Of a stretch of 33,079 nucleotides of DNA, positions 15,806 to 21,577 are shown piece by piece. Location: positions 1 to 33,079 of IMG/VR virus record IMGVR_UViG_3300007541_008634. One strand, given 5' to 3'. Position numbers and translations under genes: made by a program. How positions within the stretch are numbered: position 1 is the first letter of the stretch; each line of letters opens with the position of its first letter. The DNA is from a virus. The notes beneath the pieces were generated by a model, which was not told the DNA's origin, did not search any database, and saw nothing but the letters and a program-made list of their open reading frames with translations.

Positions 15806-16756
15806 TTACTTATTTAAGAACTTCATTACAGAATTTAGAAATTCTGTTGACTCATAAGCACCAACTAAAGAGCGAGCAGCACCCGGAGCAGATTTACCTG
15901 CTCTTCTTGCTGCCATTCTTGCTCTTGCTGCTGCTGCTCTTTTTGCAACTTCAGGATTACTTGCAATACTACCACTCTTGATAATGTTACCTTTAGTTAT
16001 TTCTTGACCTACATTGAAGGACTTAACATCCTTTTGTCCTACACCTTTTCTCAATTTACCTTTTGTGGTCTGTATTGCTGCTCTCTTTGTTTCTAGTTCA
16101 ACACCCTTTGCAGCGAGTTTTTCTTTTGCTGGATCGGTTCTTGCTCCACGGAAACTTTGGACACCGGCAGCATCAGTGTGTAATTCAATCTTTCCAGTTC
16201 TATCCGATCCTCTTTTAGCTTTCTTTTCTGCTTTTGATAAAATTGGTGATGGAGTAGGACTCGGAGTTGGAGTTGGTCTAGGTGTTGGAGTTGGACTCGG
16301 AGTTGGTGATGGACTTGGACTTGGAGTTGGACTTGGAGTTGGTCTAGGTGTTGGAATTGGTGATGGACTTGGACTTGGAGTTGGACTTGGAGTTGGTCTA
16401 GGTGTTGGAGTTGGTGATGGACTTGGACTTGGAGTTGGTCTAGGTGTTGGAGTTTTTCCGCCAGATTTTGCTTTTCTCAATTCAACCTTTAATTTTTCTA
16501 TTTTTCTTCTATATGAATCATTATTTCCTTTACTACCTCCGTAACTATATCCATAACCACCGCCACCACCTCCGGCACCCATACCTGCTTTGAATCCACC
16601 AATTAGACCACCAGGAATTGCACCGAGTGCTTGTGCTCCATACTTAGCAGCACCAACCACTCCTTTGCCAATACCCCTACCGATAGATTTTACTATATTT
16701 TTAACAGTATCTAAAATGCCTTCGTCTAATTGATTGAATTCTTTAAATGTCTTCAT
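15806..16756 (-). CDS. Late internal head protein candidate with T4-like capsid-targeting N-terminus and Pro-Thr/Ser repeats
   Basis: 316 residues. It starts [13 protein letters not shown], strikingly like the capsid-targeting sequence of T4 internal protein III (MKTYQEFIAEA), which is cut by the gp21 prohead protease after (L/I)-x-E; here LDE|G at residue 12 would fit. Next come an amphipathic Gly/Ala-rich segment ([13 protein letters not shown]), a Gly/Tyr patch, a long run of Pro-Thr/Pro-Ser repeats (about residues 100-172), and a basic Ala/Arg-rich C-terminal half. It is driven by an exact late promoter at 16781-16788 and has AAGGA before the ATG. I infer a protein packaged in the head and possibly injected. 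No enzymatic domain seen. Confidence 0.75.
   Translation of the reverse strand: MKTFKEFNQLDEGILDTVKNIVKSIGRGIGKGVVGAAKYGAQALGAIPGGLIGGFKAGMGAGGGGGGYGYSYGGSKGNNDSYRRKIEKLKVELRKAKSGGKTPTPRPTPSPSPSPTPTPRPTPSPTPSPSPSPIPTPRPTPSPTPSPSPSPTPSPTPTPRPTPTPSPTPSPILSKAEKKAKRGSDRTGKIELHTDAAGVQSFRGARTDPAKEKLAAKGVELETKRAAIQTTKGKLRKGVGQKDVKSFNVGQEITKGNIIKSGSIASNPEVAKRAAAARARMAARRAGKSAPGAARSLVGAYESTEFLNSVMKFLNK
16241..16459. repeat. Imperfect tandem repeat encoding Pro-Thr/Ser linker
   Basis: On the plus strand, blocks such as GGACTTGGACTTGGAGTTGG, GGTCTAGGTGTTGGAG and GGTGATGGACTTGG recur several times. On the coding strand they give alternating Pro-Thr and Pro-Ser with TPRPTP punctuations. Copies are near-identical, so length variation by slippage is likely. 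It is a coding repeat, not a CRISPR: units are contiguous, with no spacers. Confidence 0.9.
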
Positions 16757-16780
16757 GGGATTCCTTTTTATTTACTACAG

Positions 16781-16788
16781 TATTTATA
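16781..16788 (-). promoter_or_regulatory. T4-type late promoter TATAAATA
   Basis: Exact octamer on the minus strand, overlapping the end of the upstream small gene. The start site would be near 16775, giving a leader of about 20 bases with AAGGA before the ATG at 16756. Confidence 0.8.
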
Positions 16789-16947
16789 TCATCGCTTTTT
16801 TGTAGTTTTCTTCTTTTTTGTATTTGATGCTGCATTATATCCAGTTCTATACCCTTTATCATAAAAAGTGAAACAAAGTTGTGCTATAGAAAAAAACAAA
16901 GCAGCAGTTATACAAACAATAAATGCGTAATCTAAAATATCAAGCAT
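16789..16947 (-). CDS. Small membrane protein (52 aa)
   Basis: Read from ATG at 16947 to TGA at 16789: one N-terminal hydrophobic helix (FIVCITAALFFSIAQLC), then FYDKGYRTGYNAAS and a basic tail KKKKTTKKR. The start overlaps the stop of the next upstream gene (ATGCTTGA). It shares its layout with that gene: a membrane helix followed by a (S/D)(R/K)GY...G motif, so the two look like diverged copies. The topology could fit a holin or membrane-associated regulator, but there is no direct evidence. Confidence 0.6.
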   Translation of the reverse strand: MLDILDYAFIVCITAALFFSIAQLCFTFYDKGYRTGYNAASNTKKKKTTKKR

Positions 16948-17128
16948 ATTGAACCTTTCTTTTATTTTTCATTTCTTGGGCTTTATATAACCCCTGAGTA
17001 AACCCACAATGTTGACCATGTGCATATCCACGAGAATAAGCAAAATTGTAAAATTTAATCATACCAATTACAAAAAATGTCACGAGACTTATGGCGAGAC
17101 TAATTTCTGATATTAGTAGTAGATTCAT
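16940..17128 (-). CDS. Small membrane protein (62 aa)
   Basis: An N-terminal helix LAISLVTFFVIGMIKFYNF, then SRGYAHGQHCGFTQGLYKA and a basic end. AAGGAA precedes the ATG at 17128, which directly follows the stop of the HNH gene. It pairs with the downstream 52-residue protein of similar layout. No signal cleavage site. Function unknown; a lysis or envelope role is only a guess. Confidence 0.65.
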   Translation of the reverse strand: MNLLLISEISLAISLVTFFVIGMIKFYNFAYSRGYAHGQHCGFTQGLYKAQEMKNKRKVQYA

Positions 17129-17461
17129 TTAAATTCCTTCTTGTGTTCGTAATTCGTGATGTATTCTTCTGTGACAATTTGCACACAAACAAATACATTT
17201 ATCCATTTCTTCCAAAATAGTTTTTTTCCCTCTTCTAGTAATCATATCACCAATTTCCATCACCTTTTTTGATGGATCTTTATGATGCCATTCTAATACC
17301 ACCGGATCAGATTCTTTGCATCTTTCACAGTATTTATCTTTCATTATAATGTTATACCACTCTCGCTTTTTTTGTCTAGCGAGTTTACTACTTTCAACAT
17401 AAGACTTTTTATTTTCTTTGTAATGTTGTTTTGCGTATTGTTTTGGATTTTTTGCTGGCAT
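17129..17461 (-). CDS. HNH endonuclease-like protein
   Basis: 110 residues from ATG at 17461. Two zinc-type pairs, CERC and CANC, flank the HNH core: VVLEWHHKDP supplies the His-His, and CLCANCHRRIHHE the Asn and His. The first 40 residues are basic (KQYAKQHYKENKK) and probably bind DNA. The reading frame continues upstream without a stop through tRNA-Pro, but codon and protein sense begin at MPAKNPKQ, so the longer start is rejected. It may be a free-standing homing endonuclease sitting beside the tRNA array, or part of DNA packaging. No strong ribosome site. Confidence 0.8.
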   Translation of the reverse strand: MPAKNPKQYAKQHYKENKKSYVESSKLARQKKREWYNIIMKDKYCERCKESDPVVLEWHHKDPSKKVMEIGDMITRRGKKTILEEMDKCICLCANCHRRIHHELRTQEGI

Positions 17462-17501
17462 AATAGGTTCAAATCTATATATAAGATTTAAACTTTTGAA
17501 A

Positions 17502-17575
17502 TCGGAGAAACAAGATTTGAACTTGCAACCTTTCGCACCCAAAGCGAACGCACTACCAAGTTGTGCTATTCTCCG
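17502..17575 (-). tRNA. tRNA-Pro(UGG)
   Basis: Cloverleaf of 74 bases: acceptor CGGAGAA/TTCTCCG, D stem GCAC/GTGC, anticodon loop TTTGGGT, T loop TTCAAAT, discriminator A, CCA not encoded. Last gene of the eight-tRNA array in transcription order. Confidence 0.93.
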
Positions 17576-17593
17576 GTATAAGTATCTAGTGAA

Positions 17594-17681
17594 AGGGTAG
17601 AGAGGGATTCGAACCCCCGGTAGGCTATTCACCTACTGTTGTTTTCAAGACAACCGCGTTAGACCACTCTGCCACCTACCC
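17594..17681 (-). tRNA. tRNA-Ser(UGA)
   Basis: Class II tRNA of about 88 bases: acceptor GGGTAGG/TCTACCC with one G-T, anticodon loop CTTGAAA, long variable arm with GTAGG/CCTAC, T loop TTCGAAT. The discriminator is T where Ser tRNAs usually have G. Confidence 0.92.
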
Positions 17682-17686
17682 AAAAG

Positions 17687-17759
17687 TGACGAAGATTGGA
17701 ATCGAACCAATGACTTATTCCGTATGAAAGAATCGTTCTACCATCTGAACTACTTCGTC
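17687..17759 (-). tRNA. tRNA-Met(CAU), elongator type
   Basis: Acceptor GACGAAG/CTTCGTC, anticodon loop TTCATAC, T loop TTCGATT, discriminator A. The first pair is G-C and the anticodon stem lacks the three G-C pairs, so it is not an initiator. With a separate tRNA-Ile(UAU) present, a lysidine-modified Ile identity is less likely. Confidence 0.9.
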
Positions 17760-17763
17760 AAAG

Positions 17764-17851
17764 CGGACAGAGAAGGATTCGAACCCTCGGAAGACCGTGA
17801 GCCTTCTTTCGTTTAGTAAACGAATGCATTAGACCACTCTGCCATCTGTCC
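17764..17851 (-). tRNA. tRNA-Ser with unusual anticodon ACU
   Basis: Class II fold: acceptor GGACAGA/TCTGTCC, long variable arm GAAGG...TCTTCC, T loop TTCGAAT, discriminator G as in Ser tRNAs. The anticodon stem TTCGT/ACGAA encloses TTACTAA, giving anticodon ACU rather than the usual GCU for AGU/AGC. Confidence 0.85.
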
Positions 17852-17854
17852 AAG

Positions 17855-17936
17855 TGCGTCGAGTAGGACTCGAACCTACGGAGTCTAAAGACAACAGATT
17901 TACAGTCTGTCCCAGTTGCCGCTTTGGTATCGACGC
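17855..17936 (-). tRNA. tRNA-Tyr(GUA)
   Basis: Acceptor GCGTCGA/TCGACGC, anticodon loop CTGTAAA within ACAGA/TCTGT, long variable region as in bacterial Tyr tRNA, T loop TTCGAGT, discriminator A. Confidence 0.93.
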
Positions 17937-17940
17937 AAAG

Positions 17941-18013
17941 TAATCCCTGTAGGATTCGAACCTACAACTTTTACCGTGTAAAGGTAACACTCTAGCCGTT
18001 GAGTTAAGGGATC
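17941..18013 (-). tRNA. tRNA-Val(UAC)
   Basis: Acceptor GATCCCT/AGGGATT, D stem ACTC/GAGT, anticodon loop TTTACAC in TTACC/GGTAA, T arm GTAGG/CCTAC, discriminator A. Confidence 0.93.
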
Positions 18014-18018
18014 AAGAG

Positions 18019-18091
18019 TGGACAAAGTGGGACTTGAACCCACATCCTTCGCCTTGCAAAGGCGACGCTCCCCCAATTGAGCTATTTGCCC
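18019..18091 (-). tRNA. tRNA-Ala(UGC)
   Basis: Acceptor GGGCAAA/TTTGTCC with the G3-U70 alanine identity pair, D stem GCTC/GAGC, anticodon loop TTTGCAA, T arm GTGGG/CCCAC, discriminator A. Confidence 0.94.
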
Positions 18092-18116
18092 AGTAACAGT
18101 AATCTATTTAGTTAAG

Positions 18117-18199
18117 TAGGAGCGACAGGACTCGAACCTGCATGATCTTTCGACCAGAACGTTTTAAGCGTTCCGTGTATTCCGTTCCACCACGCTCCC
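18117..18199 (-). tRNA. tRNA-Leu(UAA)
   Basis: Class II tRNA, 83 bases: acceptor GGGAGCG/CGCTCCT, anticodon loop CTTAAAA in GAACG/CGTTC, long variable arm, T loop TTCGAGT, discriminator A. First gene of the eight-tRNA array, just after the sigma70-like promoter at 18209. Confidence 0.93.
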
Positions 18200-18208
18200 A
18201 ATAAAGAT

Positions 18209-18236
18209 ATAATACACCAATTTAAAGTAAAGTCAA
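18209..18236 (-). promoter_or_regulatory. Sigma70-type promoter of the eight-tRNA array
   Basis: Minus strand TTGACT (18231-18236), 16-base spacer, TATTAT (18209-18214). Transcription would begin a few bases before tRNA-Leu. It sits immediately after the lipoprotein stop codon, suggesting early expression by host polymerase. Confidence 0.65.
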
Positions 18237-18237
18237 G

Positions 18238-18501
18238 TCACTTACAGTTACAATCCTGATTTTGTTTTTGTTGTTCAACAACTGTTTCTTGAACAACTAC
18301 AGGTTGTTGAATAATATACGGTTGTGCATTTTTTGCACTATTAGGATCATCCAAATTAACATAATAATAATCATAATAATAAATTGGATTTCCATACATG
18401 TCATAACCAACGACATAAGCAGGATAGTAAACTCTTTTCAAAGTACAACCAGAAAGTAAACAAAACATTAAAATGCAAAATTTAATTTTTAGATTCTTCA
18501 T
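18238..18501 (-). CDS. Small Tyr-rich lipoprotein
   Basis: 87 residues. A short basic start (MKNLKIK), hydrophobic core and lipobox LLSGC give a classic type II signal peptide, so mature protein would be a lipid-anchored 69-residue chain beginning at Cys19. The mature part is rich in Tyr and Gln (YYYDYYYVN, QQPVVVQETVVEQQ) and ends CNCK. Phage lipoproteins are used as outer-membrane spanins or for superinfection exclusion; no membrane-spanning partner overlaps it. It overlaps the helical gene upstream by 20 bases. Confidence 0.75.
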   Translation of the reverse strand: MKNLKIKFCILMFCLLSGCTLKRVYYPAYVVGYDMYGNPIYYYDYYYVNLDDPNSAKNAQPYIIQQPVVVQETVVEQQKQNQDCNCK

Positions 18502-18637
18502 TTTTTATTTCTTCTTTTGGTGAAAGTAATTCTGTTACAACTTTTTCAATTGCAGAAATTCTTGAAAGTTGATGAGCAATGTTTCCTCTAATATTTTTTA
18601 ATTCATCACACATTGCAAGCAATTGTTCATTATTCAT
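18482..18637 (-). CDS. Small helical protein (51 aa)
   Basis: Read from ATG at 18637 to TAA at 18482: an amphipathic helix (LAMCDELKNIRGNIAHQLSR) and a charged tail SPKEEIKNEESKN, likely coiled-coil. GGAGGA lies seven bases before the ATG, one of the strongest ribosome sites here. It begins just after the coding piece of the tmRNA and overlaps the lipoprotein gene by 20 bases, so both are likely made from the same message. Unknown function. Confidence 0.65.
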   Translation of the reverse strand: MNNEQLLAMCDELKNIRGNIAHQLSRISAIEKVVTELLSPKEEIKNEESKN

Positions 18638-18653
18638 AAAGTCCTCCAAAATG

Positions 18654-18911
18654 ATGTGTAGTTATTTCTAACTACACACCCATGATTCGTTCAGATGCGG
18701 GTGAATCAATCCCCACTGCTTCAAGCAGCCATTGCTAATTCGTTAGCAATTATTGTTTACAACTATTTTTTAACGAGACTTGTTGCCTGTCCCGAATATC
18801 TCCCTTTTCCTTACTCAACACCATTCGAATACCTATACAGCCCCGTCGAGTGGAGCTGAGGAGAGTCGAACTCCTGTCATGATTGTCTTTCATTGAAGAT
18901 CAACGATATCA
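18654..18911 (-). ncRNA. ssrA: Circularly permuted (two-piece) tmRNA
   Basis: In transcription order: acceptor piece (about 18911-18851) with T arm AGGAG-TTCGACT-CTCCT, acceptor strand CAGCTCC and discriminator A (18851); a six-base spacer (18850-18845); then the coding piece from G18844, whose GGGGCTG pairs fully with CAGCTCC, including the G3-U70 alanine identity pair. GGTATTCGAATGG follows as the tmRNA D domain. Pseudoknot 1: GGGAC/GTCTC with GCAAC/GTTGT, ending 11 bases before the resume codon. The tag frame ends in a hairpin CTGCT-TGA-AGCAG with the stop in the loop. Pseudoknot 2: TGATTC/GAATCA interleaved with ACCC/GGGT. A ten-pair GAAA-capped hairpin (18655-18678) closes the 3' end. 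The P2 pairing is only partly clear (TGTTG with TGACA). CCA is not encoded. The order of pieces is the reverse of standard ssrA, as in alphaproteobacterial and cyanobacterial two-piece tmRNA. Confidence 0.9.
18721..18747 (-). other. tmRNA tag reading frame, ANELAMAA-stop
   Basis: Resume codon GCT at 18745-18747, then AAC GAA TTA GCA ATG GCT GCT TGA. With the alanine brought by the tmRNA the added peptide would be A-ANELAMAA. The AN start and small-hydrophobic AMAA end match the known pattern of proteolysis tags (E. coli ends ALAA). The T at -5 and A at -4 before the resume codon agree with the E. coli UAGUC element. Confidence 0.85.
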
Positions 18912-18916
18912 AAGAT

Positions 18917-18924
18917 TATTTATA
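18917..18924 (-). promoter_or_regulatory. T4-type late promoter TATAAATA before the tmRNA
   Basis: Exact octamer between tRNA-Gly and the acceptor piece. Start site would be near 18911. Some bases lie next to the end of tRNA-Gly, so read-through from that tRNA is a second possible source. Confidence 0.6.
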
Positions 18925-18925
18925 A

Positions 18926-18996
18926 AGCGTGTAGTGGGATTTGCACCCACGAGATCAGAATGGAAATCTGATATGTTACTACTACATCATACACGC
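18926..18996 (-). tRNA. tRNA-Gly(UCC)
   Basis: 71 bases: acceptor GCGTGTA/TACACGC, D stem ATGT/ACAT with loop AGTAGTA lacking the usual GG, anticodon loop TTTCCAT in TCAGA/TCTGA, T arm GTGGG/CCCAC with unusual loop TGCAAAT. The weak D and T loops suggest some divergence. Confidence 0.82.
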
Positions 18997-18999
18997 TTA

Positions 19000-19073
19000 A
19001 GGTCGAGGTGGGATTTGAACCCACGAATCACGGATTTGCAATCCGTTCTCTTAAGCCACTTGAGTACCCGACC
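19000..19073 (-). tRNA. tRNA-Cys(GCA)
   Basis: Acceptor GGTCGGG/CTCGACC, D stem CTC/GAG region, anticodon loop TTGCAAA in ACGGA/TCCGT, T loop TTCAAAT. Discriminator T, the Cys norm being U. Confidence 0.93.
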
Positions 19074-19079
19074 AGTAAA

Positions 19080-19245
19080 TCAAATACCCCTTTCAGCCTT
19101 GATCCATGCAGGACAACGACCAAGAGCATCCAACTTACGAAGAGTATCTTTCTTTGCATTTAGAAGTTGCTCTTGCTTTCTACGACGACGAGATTCATAA
19201 CTACGCTTACGACGACGACGAAGTTCACGAAATTTATCTACCATT
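19080..19245 (-). pseudogene. Small Arg-rich reading frame with apparent +1 frameshift
   Basis: From ATG at 19245 the frame reads MVDKFRELRRRRKRS and then meets TTATGA. If one T of the TTT at about 19199-19201 is dropped, it continues YESRRRRKQEQLLNAKKD... through to TGA at 19080, giving a coherent 54-residue basic protein (ending WIKAERGI). The join of two Arg-rich halves in different frames suggests a recent insertion or a sequencing/assembly error; programmed frameshifting is less likely. The start overlaps the end of the 109-residue gene. Confidence 0.45.
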
Positions 19246-19563
19246 TTTCTTTCCTTTCTTCATTCTATTCATATGCTGACTAGTAGCACGCAGAATTTCA
19301 TCTGTTGGAACTAGATCAAGTTCTTCATATCGTGCTTTTCTATCTTTAAAATCTTGCTCGGTTGCAATCGGTGCATTCCAATACTGTCTAACAACATAAT
19401 CAACACTTTCAATTACTTCTGAAATAACACCAAGCATGTATTGTGAATTTGGTGTTGCAAGTTCAACACCTTTCAAAAAATACAATGTTTTTTGCAAACT
19501 TTCAATTTCGTATTGATCTAAAATAATTTTACGAACTAACGCATCTGGTTCAAATTTAGTCAT
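19234..19563 (-). CDS. Hypothetical phage protein (109 aa)
   Basis: Helical, charged protein with a basic end (NRMKKGKKNGR). No recognised domain or motif; YEELDLVPTDEIL and the ALVRKIILDQYEIESL helix are the main features. ATG at 19563 overlaps the stop of the gene at 19556-19855 by eight bases. Likely one small early operon with its two neighbours and the methyltransferase. Confidence 0.65.
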   Translation of the reverse strand: MTKFEPDALVRKIILDQYEIESLQKTLYFLKGVELATPNSQYMLGVISEVIESVDYVVRQYWNAPIATEQDFKDRKARYEELDLVPTDEILRATSQHMNRMKKGKKNGR

Positions 19564-19855
19564 TGTAAGTTTCTCCTATTTCTCTCGCTTTTATCCATTG
19601 TTCACGACGATAGTTATCCATTGGTGGGAAATCAGACTTCTTTAAAATTGGATGATTAAATGCTTCTCGCATTTTCATCAACGATCTGTTCAATTCTTCA
19701 ATACTGTCACCAAAAACACTTGATTGACTTACAGTATGATCAATTGGTTCACCATCAAGATAATAAACTTCATAAATTGCATACCAAGCATCATGTGGAT
19801 CTTCTGTAGTATTATCCATAATAATTCTATAATTCCAAGTTACTTTACCACTCAT
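19556..19855 (-). CDS. Hypothetical phage protein (99 aa)
   Basis: Begins VTWNYRIIMDN, then YAIYEVYYLDGEPI and SIEELNRSLMKM. Marine phages often carry small proteins of this beta-then-helix type (KVTWNYR...YAIHEVYY), of unknown function; I recognise the pattern but know no role. It overlaps the methyltransferase start by four bases (ATGA). Confidence 0.7.
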   Translation of the reverse strand: MSGKVTWNYRIIMDNTTEDPHDAWYAIYEVYYLDGEPIDHTVSQSSVFGDSIEELNRSLMKMREAFNHPILKKSDFPPMDNYRREQWIKAREIGETYND

Positions 19856-20946
19856 AATGTTCCTTTCAAATTATTTGCTAACCATTCAATTACATTTACT
19901 GTAACTGCATTTCCTAGTTGTTTATATCTTGTAGTATCTGCTTGTCCATCGGACCAATTATCTGGAAATCCCTGAAGTCTTTCACATTCCAAAGGTGTTA
20001 GTCTTCGAATAGTTAAATTATAAGCAACTGCTTGTCCATTTGCAAGATCTAATGTGTGCGAAACTTCTTCTGCTACACCATGACCATTTGCTCCTGTTTG
20101 TGCTGTGCGAACTGCCATCACCATAGCAGCATGAACTGCATTAGAAGCAGCAAGAGTGTGGCACGGATCGCCCGGTACTCTTGTTTGCTTATTGATAGGT
20201 GCTGTAATCTGGAATAGATCATAAGGAATAGGCTCCAATACTGCAGACATTCTGCGCTTGTCTGGTTCTGCTTGTTGACGAAATAAACTTGAAGATGTTA
20301 GGGTGTCTGAGAGTTGTCCACCATCCCACCACTTTGTTTCTTCAGGGTTTCCTCCAATACTGGAGGTAAGTTCTTTCCTCTTGTCTTTGCTCTTCGTAAA
20401 ATCCCCTGACATGCTTTCGGAGAGAGCCAATACTTGCTCGGCACCCCCGATTCGAGAACTTGCGACAATAAAGATGCGCTTGCGTCTTTGGGGCACTCCG
20501 AAGAATTGGCTGTCAAGAATTCTCCATGCGATTTCCTGACAATCCCACCCTTTGTCCATTTCAGCAAGGAGGACTGCGAAATCCCTTCCTTTATTGCTCG
20601 ACAACAATCCGGGCACATTTTCGAGTATGACGAACTGGGGATTGATTCCCCGTATAAGTCGCATTGCTTCATAAAATAATCCTGACCTTTCTCCTGCAAG
20701 ACCTTTACGCTTACCTGCTACGGATAGATCCTGACAAGGAAATCCACCACAGATAATATCAACTTTTTCAAGTTCTTCAACTTTTACATCACGAATGTCT
20801 GAATAAATTTTAGCACTAGGAAAATGCTTTTGAAGAATTTTTCTGCAATGTGGATCAACCTCTACTGACCAAGCAAGTTGAAATCCTGCTCGTTCAAAGC
20901 CGAGATCAAAACCACCAATACCAGCAAACAGTGATCCTACTTTCAT
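19852..20946 (-). CDS. dcm: C5 DNA cytosine methyltransferase (orphan)
   Basis: 364 residues with the full C5-methyltransferase motif order: I FAGIGGFDLGFE (AdoMet), IV GGFPCQDLS with catalytic Cys71, VI ILENVPGLL, VIII QRRKRIFIVAS, a target-recognition region at about 180-310, IX RRLTPLECERLQGFPDNW, and X QLGNAVTVNVI. It methylates cytosine in DNA. No restriction nuclease gene adjoins it, so it may protect phage DNA from host restriction. The middle of the gene (about 20280-20700) looks clearly less AT-rich than neighbours, hinting at recent acquisition. Specificity cannot be read by eye. Confidence 0.95.
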   Translation of the reverse strand: MKVGSLFAGIGGFDLGFERAGFQLAWSVEVDPHCRKILQKHFPSAKIYSDIRDVKVEELEKVDIICGGFPCQDLSVAGKRKGLAGERSGLFYEAMRLIRGINPQFVILENVPGLLSSNKGRDFAVLLAEMDKGWDCQEIAWRILDSQFFGVPQRRKRIFIVASSRIGGAEQVLALSESMSGDFTKSKDKRKELTSSIGGNPEETKWWDGGQLSDTLTSSSLFRQQAEPDKRRMSAVLEPIPYDLFQITAPINKQTRVPGDPCHTLAASNAVHAAMVMAVRTAQTGANGHGVAEEVSHTLDLANGQAVAYNLTIRRLTPLECERLQGFPDNWSDGQADTTRYKQLGNAVTVNVIEWLANNLKGTL

Positions 20947-20950
20947 AAAG

Positions 20951-21023
20951 TGACCCCACCGGGACTCGAACCCGGATGACCGCCTTGAAAGGGCGGGAAT
21001 TTAGCCAGTTAATCTATGGGGCC
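20951..21023 (-). tRNA. tRNA-Glu(UUC)
   Basis: Acceptor GGCCCCA/TGGGGTC, anticodon loop CTTTCAA in CCGCC/GGCGG, T arm CCGGG/CCCGG, discriminator A. The last ten bases of the RNA methyltransferase gene lie inside its 5' end. Confidence 0.93.
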
Positions 21024-21574
21024 AGAATACCTGCTTCAACCTTGCGACAATAATCATACATTGCAATTGATGAAGCACAACCAACATTCAAACTTCTAAC
21101 CGATCCATACTGAGTAATATACAGAATATCATCACATCTATCAATAAGTTCTTTGGGAATTCCAACTTGTTCTTGACCAAAAATCATTAGAACATGTTCA
21201 TTGCTTGGCCAACTATAATCTTCAATTGGTCTTGCATTTTTAATATTATCAATTCCTACAACACGAAGTGTTCCGTATTGTCGAATCATGTTTTGAATTT
21301 TTAATTCGAGTTGTTGTCCATCCTTGCAATGAACAAAACGATTATAATTATGAGTACCAACGGTGCCACGCCTATCATATTGTTTACTTCCATATAGAAT
21401 GATTTCCTTTGCAAGAAAAGCATTTGAATTTCTAATAACTGTTGCAATATTAAAATCATTATATAAATTACTACAAAGAACAGTAAAATTATGTCTATGC
21501 TTATCTAGGTCTGCAAGAATTGCTTCTTGCTTCCAATAATGATAATGATCAATAATATTACGAGTTTCTGACAT
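21014..21574 (-). CDS. TrmH/SpoU-family tRNA/rRNA 2'-O-methyltransferase
   Basis: 186 residues. The three SPOUT motifs are intact: 1 NIATVIRN (42-49), 2 IFGQEQVGIP (131-140), 3 SVRSLNVGCASSIA (158-171). The trefoil-knot enzyme methylates a 2'-hydroxyl of tRNA or rRNA using AdoMet. The start is ATG at 21574, three bases after the end of tRNA-Ile; the frame is open further but only through that tRNA. No ribosome site is visible, so tRNA processing may leave a near-leaderless message. The stop lies within tRNA-Glu. Placed between tRNAs, it probably modifies phage or host tRNA (perhaps position 34 or 18). Confidence 0.88.
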   Translation of the reverse strand: MSETRNIIDHYHYWKQEAILADLDKHRHNFTVLCSNLYNDFNIATVIRNSNAFLAKEIILYGSKQYDRRGTVGTHNYNRFVHCKDGQQLELKIQNMIRQYGTLRVVGIDNIKNARPIEDYSWPSNEHVLMIFGQEQVGIPKELIDRCDDILYITQYGSVRSLNVGCASSIAMYDYCRKVEAGILAP

Positions 21575-21577
21575 AAG

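Noticed and set aside
16241-16459. CRISPR array
   Set aside because: Repeats are contiguous, imperfect and within a coding frame, without unique spacers.
16014-16544. Plus-strand open frame rich in Gly-Val/Gly-Leu repeats
   Set aside because: It is the antisense of the Pro-Thr/Ser repeat. The minus frame has a late promoter, ribosome site and a T4-like N-terminus; the plus frame has none.
17129-17632. Longer N-terminus for the HNH protein (start at 17632)
   Set aside because: The extension would translate tRNA-Pro and part of tRNA-Ser(UGA).
20298-20699. 133-codon minus frame inside the cytosine methyltransferase
   Set aside because: It overlaps intact catalytic motifs of the methyltransferase in another frame; it is open only because that stretch has fewer A/T-rich stops.
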